A stretch of DNA of 64,000 nucleotides from Micrococcales bacterium UBA2037 (GTDB lineage Bacteria; Actinomycetota; Actinomycetes; Actinomycetales; Microbacteriaceae): the NCBI GenBank assembly GCA_002333405.1, contig DDBH01000010.1:44555-108554 (forward strand), read 5' to 3'. The position numbers and the translations under genes were made by a program. How positions within the stretch are numbered: position 1 is the stretch's first letter; each line of letters starts with the position of its first letter. Shown here one piece after another: positions 10,926-17,818 of this stretch. The notes below the pieces were generated by a model. It was not told the DNA's origin. It worked only from the letters and a program-made list of their open reading frames with translations, and ran no database searches.

Positions 10926-11914
10926 TGGGCAATCCCCGGGATTCCTCCGGCTATTCCCTGGCCATTTGCACCGCGTGGGTTGCTAAGTGGAGCTGAAAGA
11001 CTGGAATAGGTATCTGGACGCCTGGTGGCGAAAAACGGAAATAGCTCCAACCAATCGCGTCTTTGATCCAGGTCAATTTCGGCTATCAAGACTTCGTCTC
11101 CATGCCTAGCTGCGCGTGCTAGCACCCGGCCGTAGGGGTCGACAATGAATGAGGACCCGTAAAACTCAACCAAGCCTTCATTGCCCCAGCGGTTTGGGAC
11201 GGCAATAAACAGACCGTTGGCGATTGCGTGCCCAACGATTACCTGGTGCCAGAGTGGCTCGGTATCAAAATCAGGGTGGTCAGGTTCGGAACCAATAGCG
11301 GTTGGGTAGCAAAGGATGTCTGCCCCGGCTAATCCATAGGCTCTGGCCACCTCAGGAAACCATTCATCCCAGCAGGTCGGCATGCCAAGTTTTGGAGCGC
11401 CAGTAAGCGCCAGCTCGTGGACTCGGTAGGGGTCAGTATTTTCACCTGCCGCAAAGTACTTGTCCTCGAAATACCCCTCGGTGACGGGAATGTGGAGCTT
11501 GTCCGTGGAGCCCACAAGCCTCCCGTCTGGACCAACGATGATCGCGGTGTTCAGGCCTCGGCCGTCTGCCATCTCAACTTTTTGGTAGAGCGAGGCATGA
11601 ACAAACACACCGTGCTTCAAAGCTTGTTCAGCGGCGAAGCTAAAGGTTGGTCCAGTTAATAGGTCTTCGGCGGATTCGTTGGGGGTGCCTACTGGGAGTG
11701 TGTCTGCGGGATACCTTGAAAGGGTTAGCTCTGGCAGGAAAACCACCTGGGCACCTTCGGCAGCAGCGGCACTGATTGCTTCTGCAAGCAAACTTTGATG
11801 CTGATGCGGGTCCTTTTCAAAGTGCATCTGGATCGCGGCAACGACAACGGTGCCCCGCTCCTGGTTTCTGGTGCGGCTGAGGGATTCCGGTGCGGCAACT
11901 TTGGTTATTTTCAA
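10922..11914 (-). CDS. aguB: Carbon-nitrogen hydrolase, N-carbamoylputrescine amidase-like
   Basis: The 330-residue protein belongs to the nitrilase superfamily with catalytic triad Glu62 (FLPELTLS), Lys139 (TDKLHIP) and Cys181 (PTCWDEWFPE). The CWDEWFPE context is typical of N-carbamoylputrescine amidase, which releases putrescine, CO2 and ammonia. The context supports this: agmatine deiminase follows with a 4-nt overlap. The start is TTG three bases after the stop of the decarboxylase gene; the first 20 residues (SLSRTRNQER region) are not part of the conserved fold. An unusual glycine/alanine-rich tail of about 20 residues ends the protein. The function is probable; a beta-ureidopropionase-like activity is the alternative. 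Confidence 0.85.
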   Translation of the reverse strand: MKITKVAAPESLSRTRNQERGTVVVAAIQMHFEKDPHQHQSLLAEAISAAAAEGAQVVFLPELTLSRYPADTLPVGTPNESAEDLLTGPTFSFAAEQALKHGVFVHASLYQKVEMADGRGLNTAIIVGPDGRLVGSTDKLHIPVTEGYFEDKYFAAGENTDPYRVHELALTGAPKLGMPTCWDEWFPEVARAYGLAGADILCYPTAIGSEPDHPDFDTEPLWHQVIVGHAIANGLFIAVPNRWGNEGLVEFYGSSFIVDPYGRVLARAARHGDEVLIAEIDLDQRRDWLELFPFFATRRPDTYSSLSAPLSNPRGANGQGIAGGIPGIAQ

Positions 11915-11917
11915 GAA

Positions 11918-13276
11918 CTACTCCATCGTGTCGAGAATTGCTACCAGGTCTTCTAACTTCGTTGTTGGGTTGACTATTGCAAATCTGGTGTTTGGTTTGC
12001 CCAGGTGACTGGAGGGAACCACGAACGCAAACTGCGAGTCAAGCAGCTGCTTAGACCACTTTTCGTAGTCGGCATTGCTCCAGCCCTCGCGCTCGAAGAC
12101 CACCACCGACAACTCTGGTTCCCGCACCAATCTCAGGTAGGGCCTGCTTCGAATCTCCGTGGCGATTTGTTTTGTAAGGTCCAGGTTCATCTTGATCGCT
12201 GAACGGTACGCGGCTACTCCATGAGTTGCCAGCGAGAACCACAGCGGAAGACCACGAACTCTTCTGGTTAGGTTGAATGCGAAGTCAGACGGGTTCCAGT
12301 CATCATTTTGATTCAGGGTCTCTAAGTATTCGCCGTGTTGGATGTGTGCAGTCTTTGCCAATTTTGGCTCTCGGTAAACCAGTGCACAGGCATCAAATGG
12401 CGAAAAAAGCCACTTGTGTGGGTCCACGATAAAGGAATCCGCCAGCTCCAGACCTGCGTATTTTGGCTTCAGTTCCTCGACCAGCATGCCGGCTAGTCCG
12501 TATGCGCCATCAACGTGGAACCAGAGGTCAAACTCCTTTGCCACTAATGCAAGGTCACCGAGTTGGTCGATGATTCCAAAGTTTGTGGTGCCGCCGGTTC
12601 CAACAATTGCAAAAGGCGTCAGACCGTTCTCGATTGCCTGATGCACCGCTTGTTTAGCCTGCTGGCCACGGAGCGATCCGGTGACAGCGGCGTCGGCTTT
12701 GACAACCTCTACTCCCATCACCTTGGCCACTGCCTTGATCGAGGAGTGTGCCTCAGAACTGCAAATGATCGCCCAGGTTTTGTGGCCATGTTTGCGTTCG
12801 GCAACATCTCTGGCAACAACCAGGGCAGAGAGGTTTCCAAGAGTTCCGCCTTGAACGAAGACACCACCGGCACCATCTGGAAGACCGGCCTCCTTTGCCA
12901 AAAACTCAAGCACCTGATTCTCGGCGAAGACTGCTCCAGCACCTTCGGTCCAGGAGCCCCCATAAATTGAACTAGCTGAAACAACCAGATCAAATAGGGT
13001 CGCTGCCTCGGTTGGTGCTGCCGGTATGAAGGACAAGAAGTTGGGGTGGTCGGTTGAAATGGTTGCCGGAGCCAGTGTCTGTTCGAAGATCTCTAGTGCG
13101 CGGGTTCCACCGAGTCCCGATTCAGTGATTGTCGAACCGGCTAGGGCCTCAAGCTCAGCTCTAGATTTGGGGCCATCCAGGGGTGCTGGATTCATGTCCA
13201 TCCGCTCCGAGGCGTACCTGTAGATCGCTTCTCTGAGCTCGTTGTTGGCCCCTGCTTGATGCATCGATTCAGTCAA
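11918..13276 (-). CDS. Group II pyridoxal-phosphate-dependent decarboxylase
   Basis: The 452-residue protein has the hallmarks of group II amino-acid decarboxylases (aromatic amino acid, glutamate, diaminobutyrate type): SSIYGGSWTEGAGAVFAENQ, SSEAHSS (174-179), HVDGAYG (254-260) and the Schiff-base lysine in VDPHKWLF (Lys288). It probably begins with TTG 13276 behind AGGGAG; an ATG four codons later is the alternative. The gene is first in an operon with an amidase and agmatine deiminase. This suggests, without proof, that the product is agmatine, which would make this a non-classical arginine decarboxylase; aromatic or diaminobutyrate decarboxylase activities are alternatives. The family call is firm. 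Confidence 0.88.
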   Translation of the reverse strand: MTESMHQAGANNELREAIYRYASERMDMNPAPLDGPKSRAELEALAGSTITESGLGGTRALEIFEQTLAPATISTDHPNFLSFIPAAPTEAATLFDLVVSASSIYGGSWTEGAGAVFAENQVLEFLAKEAGLPDGAGGVFVQGGTLGNLSALVVARDVAERKHGHKTWAIICSSEAHSSIKAVAKVMGVEVVKADAAVTGSLRGQQAKQAVHQAIENGLTPFAIVGTGGTTNFGIIDQLGDLALVAKEFDLWFHVDGAYGLAGMLVEELKPKYAGLELADSFIVDPHKWLFSPFDACALVYREPKLAKTAHIQHGEYLETLNQNDDWNPSDFAFNLTRRVRGLPLWFSLATHGVAAYRSAIKMNLDLTKQIATEIRSRPYLRLVREPELSVVVFEREGWSNADYEKWSKQLLDSQFAFVVPSSHLGKPNTRFAIVNPTTKLEDLVAILDTME

Positions 13277-13302
13277 TTATTTATCTCCCTAGCCACACCA
13301 CT

Positions 13303-13788
13303 CTAGCCAATCGGCCCCTTGTGGAAGTGGTCGAAAACAATGTTGGTTCTAGTGTTGGCAACCGAGGCATTATTGCTTAGTTGATCCAGCACAAACTCCC
13401 TAACCGCATCTGAGTCTGGGACTGCAACGTGGACAATGAAATCCTCAGAACCGCCCAAGAAAAACACCTGGATTACCTGCGGGTGCTCCTGCATCTGTTT
13501 CATAAAAGTTGCCAAATTCGCGCGAGCACCGGCTCTGAGTGTCACCGAAATCAAGGCCTGCAAATTCAAACCAAGCGCTTCCGGTTCAATTTCTGCGGCA
13601 AAAGATCGAATTACTCCGCTTTCAACAAGATTGCGGACTCGACCGAGACAAGTAGAGGGAGCCAGCCCGACTTCGGCCGCCAGATCCGCATTTGATATGC
13701 GGCCCTTTTTCCCGAGAATCGCCAGAATTGCCCGGTCGATGTCATCGAGATCAAATTTGGACTGAATATCCTGCGATTTGGCCATCAT
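13303..13788 (-). CDS. Lrp/AsnC-family transcriptional regulator
   Basis: The 161-residue protein has the N-terminal winged helix (LDDIDRAILAILGKKGRISNADLAAEVGLAPSTC in part) followed by the RAM ligand-binding domain (VTLRAGARANLATFMKQM, VFFLGGSEDFIVHV). Lrp/AsnC proteins sense amino acids and form octamers. It is divergent from the alanine dehydrogenase gene, with 120 bp between, the arrangement known for aldR-ald in mycobacteria, where AldR controls ald in response to alanine. It could also influence the decarboxylase operon that begins 26 bp downstream. An inverted repeat in the divergent region is a candidate operator. Confidence 0.9.
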   Translation of the reverse strand: MMAKSQDIQSKFDLDDIDRAILAILGKKGRISNADLAAEVGLAPSTCLGRVRNLVESGVIRSFAAEIEPEALGLNLQALISVTLRAGARANLATFMKQMQEHPQVIQVFFLGGSEDFIVHVAVPDSDAVREFVLDQLSNNASVANTRTNIVFDHFHKGPIG

Positions 13789-13814
13789 AAATCACTCCGT
13801 TTATGCATAAGTAA

Positions 13815-13837
13815 GCAAATTTGTTTTTACAAATTGC
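13815..13837. promoter_or_regulatory. Candidate operator between the Lrp-type regulator gene and ald
   Basis: An AT-rich imperfect inverted repeat, GCAAATTTG (13815-13823), a 6-base spacer and CAAATTGC (13830-13837), lies in the 120-bp region between the divergent genes. Lrp/AsnC proteins bind such AT-rich dyads upstream of ald. The position supports the call; no binding data exist. Confidence 0.4.
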
Positions 13838-13908
13838 AGTTTATTCGATTTGAATGAATCAAACCGAATTTTTTGCCAGAATTTAGAAACTTTCGCATAG
13901 GAGAAAAA

Positions 13909-15027
13909 ATGCAGGTTGGCGTTCCAAAAGAAATTAAGAATCACGAGTACCGCGTTGCTTTGACACCGGCGGGCGTGCACGAGCTGGTCAACCGTGGTCA
14001 TGACGTAATGATCCAGGCATCTGCTGGCGAGGGCTCCGGCTTCTCGGACCAGGATTATGCCCAGGCTGGAGCCAGCATTGTCCAAACGGCAGAAGAGGTT
14101 TGGGCCAAGGCCGAGCTGCTTGTGAAGGTGAAAGAGCCAATCGCCAAGGAATACCCGTTGATGCGCAAGGGCCAGGTGCTGTTCACCTACTTGCACCTAG
14201 CTGCGTCCAAGGACTGCACCGATGCCCTGATCGCTTCCGGAACCACTGCAATTGCCTATGAAACCGTGCAGCTTGCCAATCGTTCACTGCCGCTATTGCA
14301 GCCAATGAGTGAAGTTGCGGGAAGGCTTTCTGCTCAAATCGGCGCCTACCAGCTTATGAAAACCAATGGTGGCAATGGCGTGTTGATGGGTGGCGTTCCA
14401 GGAACCCCAAGAGCAAAAGTTGTAGTAATTGGTGGCGGCGTTGCAGGAACTGAAGCGGCACTTGTAGCAAATGGAATGGGCGCCGACGTTACGGTTATTG
14501 ACCTGTCCTTGCCTAGACTCCGCGAGATTGATGCAAGATTCAATTCTGAAGTTCAGACCAGGGTTTCAACGTCTTATGAAATTGCGGAGCAGCTCAAAGA
14601 TGCCGACTTGGTAATCGGCTCGGTACTGATCCCGGGTGAGCGTGCTCCGAAGCTGGTCACCGACAAAATGGTTGCCGAGATGAAGCCGGGAACAGTCCTG
14701 GTTGATATCGCAATCGATCAGGGCGGATGCTTTGAGCACTCGCGTCCAACCACCCATGACGAACCTACTTTCACCGTTCACAATGCGCTTTATTACTGCG
14801 TGGCGAACATGCCTGGTGCAGTGCCAGCAACTTCCACCAGGGCGTTGACCAATGCAACCTTGCCCTACGTCTTGCAGTTGGCCGGCAAGGGCTGGCAGCA
14901 GGCACTGAGGGATGATTCGGCATTGGCGTTGGGTCTGAATGTTCACGATGGCCTGATTACTCACCCGGCCGTGTCACAGGCTTTTCCTGAGCTAGAAAGT
15001 AAGTCGACCGAGTCGGTCTTGGGCTAA
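13909..15027 (+). CDS. ald: Alanine dehydrogenase
   Basis: The 372-residue enzyme starts [20 protein letters not shown] and has LFTYLHLA, the Rossmann motif [23 protein letters not shown] and the substrate-site region [19 protein letters not shown]. It converts alanine reversibly to pyruvate and ammonia with NAD. AGGAGA lies seven bases before the ATG at 13909; an in-frame ATG at 13873 is upstream of this Shine-Dalgarno and unlikely to be used. It is divergent from an Lrp/AsnC gene, a probable regulator. Its last codon shares a CTAA tetranucleotide with the stop of the convergent small membrane gene. Confidence 0.97.
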   Translation: MQVGVPKEIKNHEYRVALTPAGVHELVNRGHDVMIQASAGEGSGFSDQDYAQAGASIVQTAEEVWAKAELLVKVKEPIAKEYPLMRKGQVLFTYLHLAASKDCTDALIASGTTAIAYETVQLANRSLPLLQPMSEVAGRLSAQIGAYQLMKTNGGNGVLMGGVPGTPRAKVVVIGGGVAGTEAALVANGMGADVTVIDLSLPRLREIDARFNSEVQTRVSTSYEIAEQLKDADLVIGSVLIPGERAPKLVTDKMVAEMKPGTVLVDIAIDQGGCFEHSRPTTHDEPTFTVHNALYYCVANMPGAVPATSTRALTNATLPYVLQLAGKGWQQALRDDSALALGLNVHDGLITHPAVSQAFPELESKSTESVLG

Positions 15028-15251
15028 CGCTTTTTCTTTTTCCAAAGCGTGGTTATCAGCACGCCGACAACAGTTATTGCCACTAGCGCGATGAGTGCGA
15101 GGGTTCTCTGGTTGGCAATTGCCTCACAGGAGGACCAGCCGTCGACCTGAACCCCAGGGGTGCAGGTCTCGGGGTCGAAGAACCCAATTAGCCAAGCCAA
15201 GATGCCGATGCCGGCAATTGTTGCCAGCATCGCCAGTGAGTTATTTCTCAA
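15024..15251 (-). CDS. Small hypothetical membrane protein
   Basis: This 75-residue protein has two hydrophobic segments: residues 7-24 (LATIAGIGILAWLIGFF) and about 50-68 (LALIALVAITVVGVLITTLW), joined by a loop containing two cysteines and ending in a run of lysines (KKKKR). The loop would be on the outer face by the positive-inside rule. No family is recognised. It lies 15 bp downstream of the thioredoxin gene on the same strand, and a shared transcript is likely. Confidence 0.7.
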   Translation of the reverse strand: MRNNSLAMLATIAGIGILAWLIGFFDPETCTPGVQVDGWSSCEAIANQRTLALIALVAITVVGVLITTLWKKKKR

Positions 15252-15266
15252 TCAGAAACCCTTGGG

Positions 15267-15635
15267 TTAGCTCTGGGACTCGGCTTTTGCTATTTCTGCT
15301 CTGACGTCGTCCATGTTCAATTCCTGGACTTTGCCAATCAGTTCGTTCAGGGCAGGCGCGGGAAGCGCTCCGGCCTGGTTGAACAGCAAGATGCCGTCTC
15401 TAAAAATCATCAGAGTTGGGATGGAGGTGATTCCAGCCATTCCAGCAAGCTCCTGCTGGGCCTCGGTGTCCACCTTGGCAAAGCGAATCTCGGGGTTTTG
15501 GTTGGAGGCCTCTTCAAAGATTGGGCCGAACATTTTGCACGGTCCGCACCACTCGGCCCAGAAGTCAACAAATGTGATGCCCTCTTTGTTAATTGTTGCT
15601 TCGAAGTCCGAAAGAACTAGATCCACTGTTGCCAA
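15267..15635 (-). CDS. trxA: Thioredoxin
   Basis: A compact thioredoxin fold with the active-site motif WAEWCGPCKMFGP, DTEAQQELAGMAGITSIPTLMIF containing the cis-proline, and a C-terminal extension of about 15 charged residues. There is no signal peptide, so it is a cytoplasmic dithiol reductant. I chose TTG 15635, which gives the usual MATVDL start and places GGTGG nine bases upstream; a TTG at 15644 has no spacing. The gene follows the EamA transporter, whose stop codon is directly before it. It may supply electrons to methionine sulphoxide reductase MsrA, encoded divergently nearby, but that is only a general expectation. Confidence 0.93.
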   Translation of the reverse strand: MATVDLVLSDFEATINKEGITFVDFWAEWCGPCKMFGPIFEEASNQNPEIRFAKVDTEAQQELAGMAGITSIPTLMIFRDGILLFNQAGALPAPALNELIGKVQELNMDDVRAEIAKAESQS

Positions 15636-15636
15636 A

Positions 15637-16590
15637 CTAATCAACCACCTTTGCCATTTTTTGACGTCTTGAGGTTTGAGCCAAGACTATCCCTGCGACA
15701 ACCACCATACCCCCGAGGGCTTGGGTGAGGCTAATCAGCTCTCCCAGCCACAGCAGCGCAAAAATCGCGGCAAGGATGGTTTCAAGTGTTGCGATTACCC
15801 CCACAAGGGTTGCGCTCAGGTGCCTAAGTGCCAGAAATGTGAAGGCCATAGGCAGGAAGCTTCCGGCCACACCAAGAACTACGAGCATCAGCCATAGTGG
15901 CGCTGAGTTGCCCGCTAGGTTTCCGGAAAGATCAGTCGGCTTCAGAAGGCTCGCGTAGTCAAATGAGCCTAGGTTTGAAAACGGCAAGAACACCATAGTG
16001 GCAATGCCCATGCCGTAGGCCATGGTCACGTTGGTCGGTAGATGCCTCTGGATTCGCTCTCCGGTAATGAAGTGGGTCGACAGTGAAGCTGCCGCAGCCA
16101 AGGCAAACAGCACTCCAATTGGGTTCAGCGTTGAGTCCCATATCTGCGCAACAACGGCAAGTCCACCCAGAACCAACACCGCACCAAACCAAATTTGCTT
16201 CTTTACCGGCTCTTTGAAGAAAACCATAGCAACCAGTGGCACCCAGAGCACCGCCGTGTACTCGATTAGCAAAGCGATTCCCACCGGGAGTAAGACGACG
16301 GCTTGCGAGTATGCATACTGCAGCATGCCCACGCCAACCACTCCAAGCAGGAGCAGTCTCGGGATCAAGCGCTTCTGAACTCTAAGTTGCGCTCGATTTG
16401 AAATCAGTGCCCAGCCCAGCGCAATCAGGCCAGCGGCAAGGGACCTTATGAATACCACCTGCTCGGCGGTGATGCCAGATTGAATAATTACTTTGGTGGT
16501 GGAGCCATTTAGGCCAAACAGGACTGCCGCGGTGAGCGCAAAAAGCACTCCGAGAGCTGGATGTTTCTGGGTCAATTCGGCACCAGCCAA
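15637..16590 (-). CDS. EamA/DMT-family transporter
   Basis: The 317-residue protein shows ten hydrophobic segments arranged as two EamA repeats; the first begins FALTAAVLFGLNGSTTKV and the second near GVLFALAAAASLSTHF, each ending in a segment with conserved proline/glutamate residues (LLIEYTAVLWVPL; LATLETILAAIFALLWLGE). The family exports or imports small metabolites such as amino acids; the substrate is unknown. It probably shares a transcript with trxA. The divergent msrA gene begins 58 bp away. Confidence 0.88.
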   Translation of the reverse strand: MAGAELTQKHPALGVLFALTAAVLFGLNGSTTKVIIQSGITAEQVVFIRSLAAGLIALGWALISNRAQLRVQKRLIPRLLLLGVVGVGMLQYAYSQAVVLLPVGIALLIEYTAVLWVPLVAMVFFKEPVKKQIWFGAVLVLGGLAVVAQIWDSTLNPIGVLFALAAAASLSTHFITGERIQRHLPTNVTMAYGMGIATMVFLPFSNLGSFDYASLLKPTDLSGNLAGNSAPLWLMLVVLGVAGSFLPMAFTFLALRHLSATLVGVIATLETILAAIFALLWLGELISLTQALGGMVVVAGIVLAQTSRRQKMAKVVD

Positions 16591-16648
16591 ACCTTTCTTT
16601 GTTGCAATTGGGGAATCAATTGGTCAACCGCATTAGTTTAGGAACATT

Positions 16649-17170
16649 ATGGAAACTTTTGTACTAGCCGGTGGCTGTTTTTGGTGTCTAGATTCTGCTT
16701 ACGTTCAGTTTCAGGGTGTGGCTGATGTCACCTGCGGTTACACCGGAGGCTCCAAGTCGAATCCGAGCTATGAGGACATTTGCAATGGCAACACCGGTCA
16801 CGCCGAAGTCGTCAGCATCAGTTTTGATGAGTCGGTGATTAGTTCGGAGCAAATTCTCGACATTTTCTTCACGGTTCATGACCCCACGCAACTAAACCGA
16901 CAGGGTGCAGATGTTGGTGACCAGTACCGGTCAGCCATGTTCTATGCCTCGGAAGACCAAAAGCACTTGTTTGAACAATCGATTGAGCGCGCAAAAGAGG
17001 TTTGGGGTGAGGGGATTGTCACCGAGGTAACCCAGCTGCCGGAGTTCTTTACCGCTGAGGAATATCACCAAGACTTTTTTGCCAAAAACCCGAACCAGGG
17101 TTATTGCGTTGCAGTGGTTGCTCCAAAGGTGAGCAAAGTGCGAGCAAAGTTCAATCACCTTTTGAAGTAA
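16649..17170 (+). CDS. msrA: Peptide-methionine (S)-S-oxide reductase
   Basis: The 173-residue enzyme opens with METFVLAGGCFWCLD, the catalytic GCFWC motif of MsrA, followed by TCGYTGG, YEDICNGNTGHAE and the DPTQLNRQGADVGDQYRS segment that binds methionine sulphoxide. It repairs oxidised methionine in proteins or free methionine. The ATG follows TAGGAAC. A DnaA-box-like site lies directly behind the stop codon. The function is unambiguous. Confidence 0.97.
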   Translation: METFVLAGGCFWCLDSAYVQFQGVADVTCGYTGGSKSNPSYEDICNGNTGHAEVVSISFDESVISSEQILDIFFTVHDPTQLNRQGADVGDQYRSAMFYASEDQKHLFEQSIERAKEVWGEGIVTEVTQLPEFFTAEEYHQDFFAKNPNQGYCVAVVAPKVSKVRAKFNHLLK

Positions 17171-17174
17171 AAAC

Positions 17175-17183
17175 TTATCCACA
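17175..17183. promoter_or_regulatory. Single DnaA-box-like nonamer
   Basis: TTATCCACA matches the consensus DnaA box exactly, between msrA and ssb, 73 bp before the ssb start. It is a lone site, not an origin; a regulatory role for ssb is possible and chance occurrence is also plausible. Confidence 0.35.
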
Positions 17184-17255
17184 GATTTAGAATTCAGCCC
17201 CACTACCAAGTCTGAAATTGTGAGACTTTCCGCACCCAAAGGAAAGGCACAAAAG

Positions 17256-17660
17256 ATGGTAGACAGCTACACGGCGGTTGGTTTGGTAGCAACCACCCCC
17301 AGGCACATAGTGACCGCTGACGGATTGCCGGTCACAACATTTCGACTCGCGGCAGGAACCAGAAAGTTTGACCGAGAGTCAAGCCAATGGATGGATGCTG
17401 AAACCAATTGGTTCACGGTGGTCACCTTTAGACAGTTAGCGGAAAACGCCAACAACTCACTGGAAAAAGGGCAGCGAATCGTGGTCAGCGGCCGACTGAA
17501 GATCAGAGACTGGGACAACGGTGAGCGCACCGGAACCACAGTTGAAATTGAGGCTGACAGCCTTGGCCACGATCTAATGTTCGGAACTTCAACATTTGAA
17601 AAGCTCTCCAGGCCTGCAAATTCGGAAAAGGACTCGGACGCTAAGCTCCAGCCCGCCTAG
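17256..17660 (+). CDS. ssb: Single-stranded DNA-binding protein, short paralogue
   Basis: The 134-residue protein is an OB-fold SSB: TAVGLVATTPRHIV, TTFRLAAGTRKFD, TNWFTVVTFRQLAENANNSLEKGQRIVVSGRL and ERTGTTVEIEADSLGHDL. It ends in a short charged tail and lacks the acidic DDDIPF-type C-terminal tip through which the main SSB recruits partners. It is therefore probably the secondary actinobacterial paralogue rather than the replicative SSB, which would be encoded elsewhere. ATG 17256 follows AAAGGAAAGG; a GTG at 17220 lies upstream of that site. It is upstream of ettA with a structured 158-bp spacer. Confidence 0.88.
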   Translation: MVDSYTAVGLVATTPRHIVTADGLPVTTFRLAAGTRKFDRESSQWMDAETNWFTVVTFRQLAENANNSLEKGQRIVVSGRLKIRDWDNGERTGTTVEIEADSLGHDLMFGTSTFEKLSRPANSEKDSDAKLQPA

Positions 17661-17670
17661 GGTCCGATCT

Positions 17671-17697
17671 GGTCTGGCGCCCCCAAGTCACCAGACC
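17671..17697 (+). terminator. Hairpin directly after ssb
   Basis: GGTCTGG (17671-17677) pairs perfectly with CCAGACC (17691-17697) around a 13-base loop, 10 bases after the ssb stop. It has no T-tract. It may stop ssb transcription or be the first helix of the structured element that follows. Confidence 0.4.
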
Positions 17698-17701
17698 GAA
17701 A

Positions 17702-17786
17702 CCCCTCTTCGGAGTTTGCAACTTTTTGGAAAGCCAAGGGCTTTTAACTCTGGGATAAACTATCCCGAGCAAACTTCGAAGAGGGG
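17702..17786 (+). ncRNA. Structured RNA element or attenuator before ettA
   Basis: CCCCTCTTCGGAGTTTGC (17702-17719) pairs with 17769-17786 over 18 consecutive base pairs with a single G-T. Inside this stem are two perfect 6-bp hairpins with three-base loops: AAAGCC-AAG-GGCTTT (17730-17744) and GGGATA-AAC-TATCCC (17752-17766), giving a three-way junction. The right arm is followed by CTTTCCCTTTTCC, weakly terminator-like, and the ettA start lies 32 bases downstream. It could be a terminator with a large folded loop, a regulatory leader of ettA, or a small RNA. The pairing is seen directly in the sequence; the function is inferred. Confidence 0.6.
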
Positions 17787-17818
17787 CTTTCCCTTTTCCA
17801 AATTGGATTGGCACTTCC

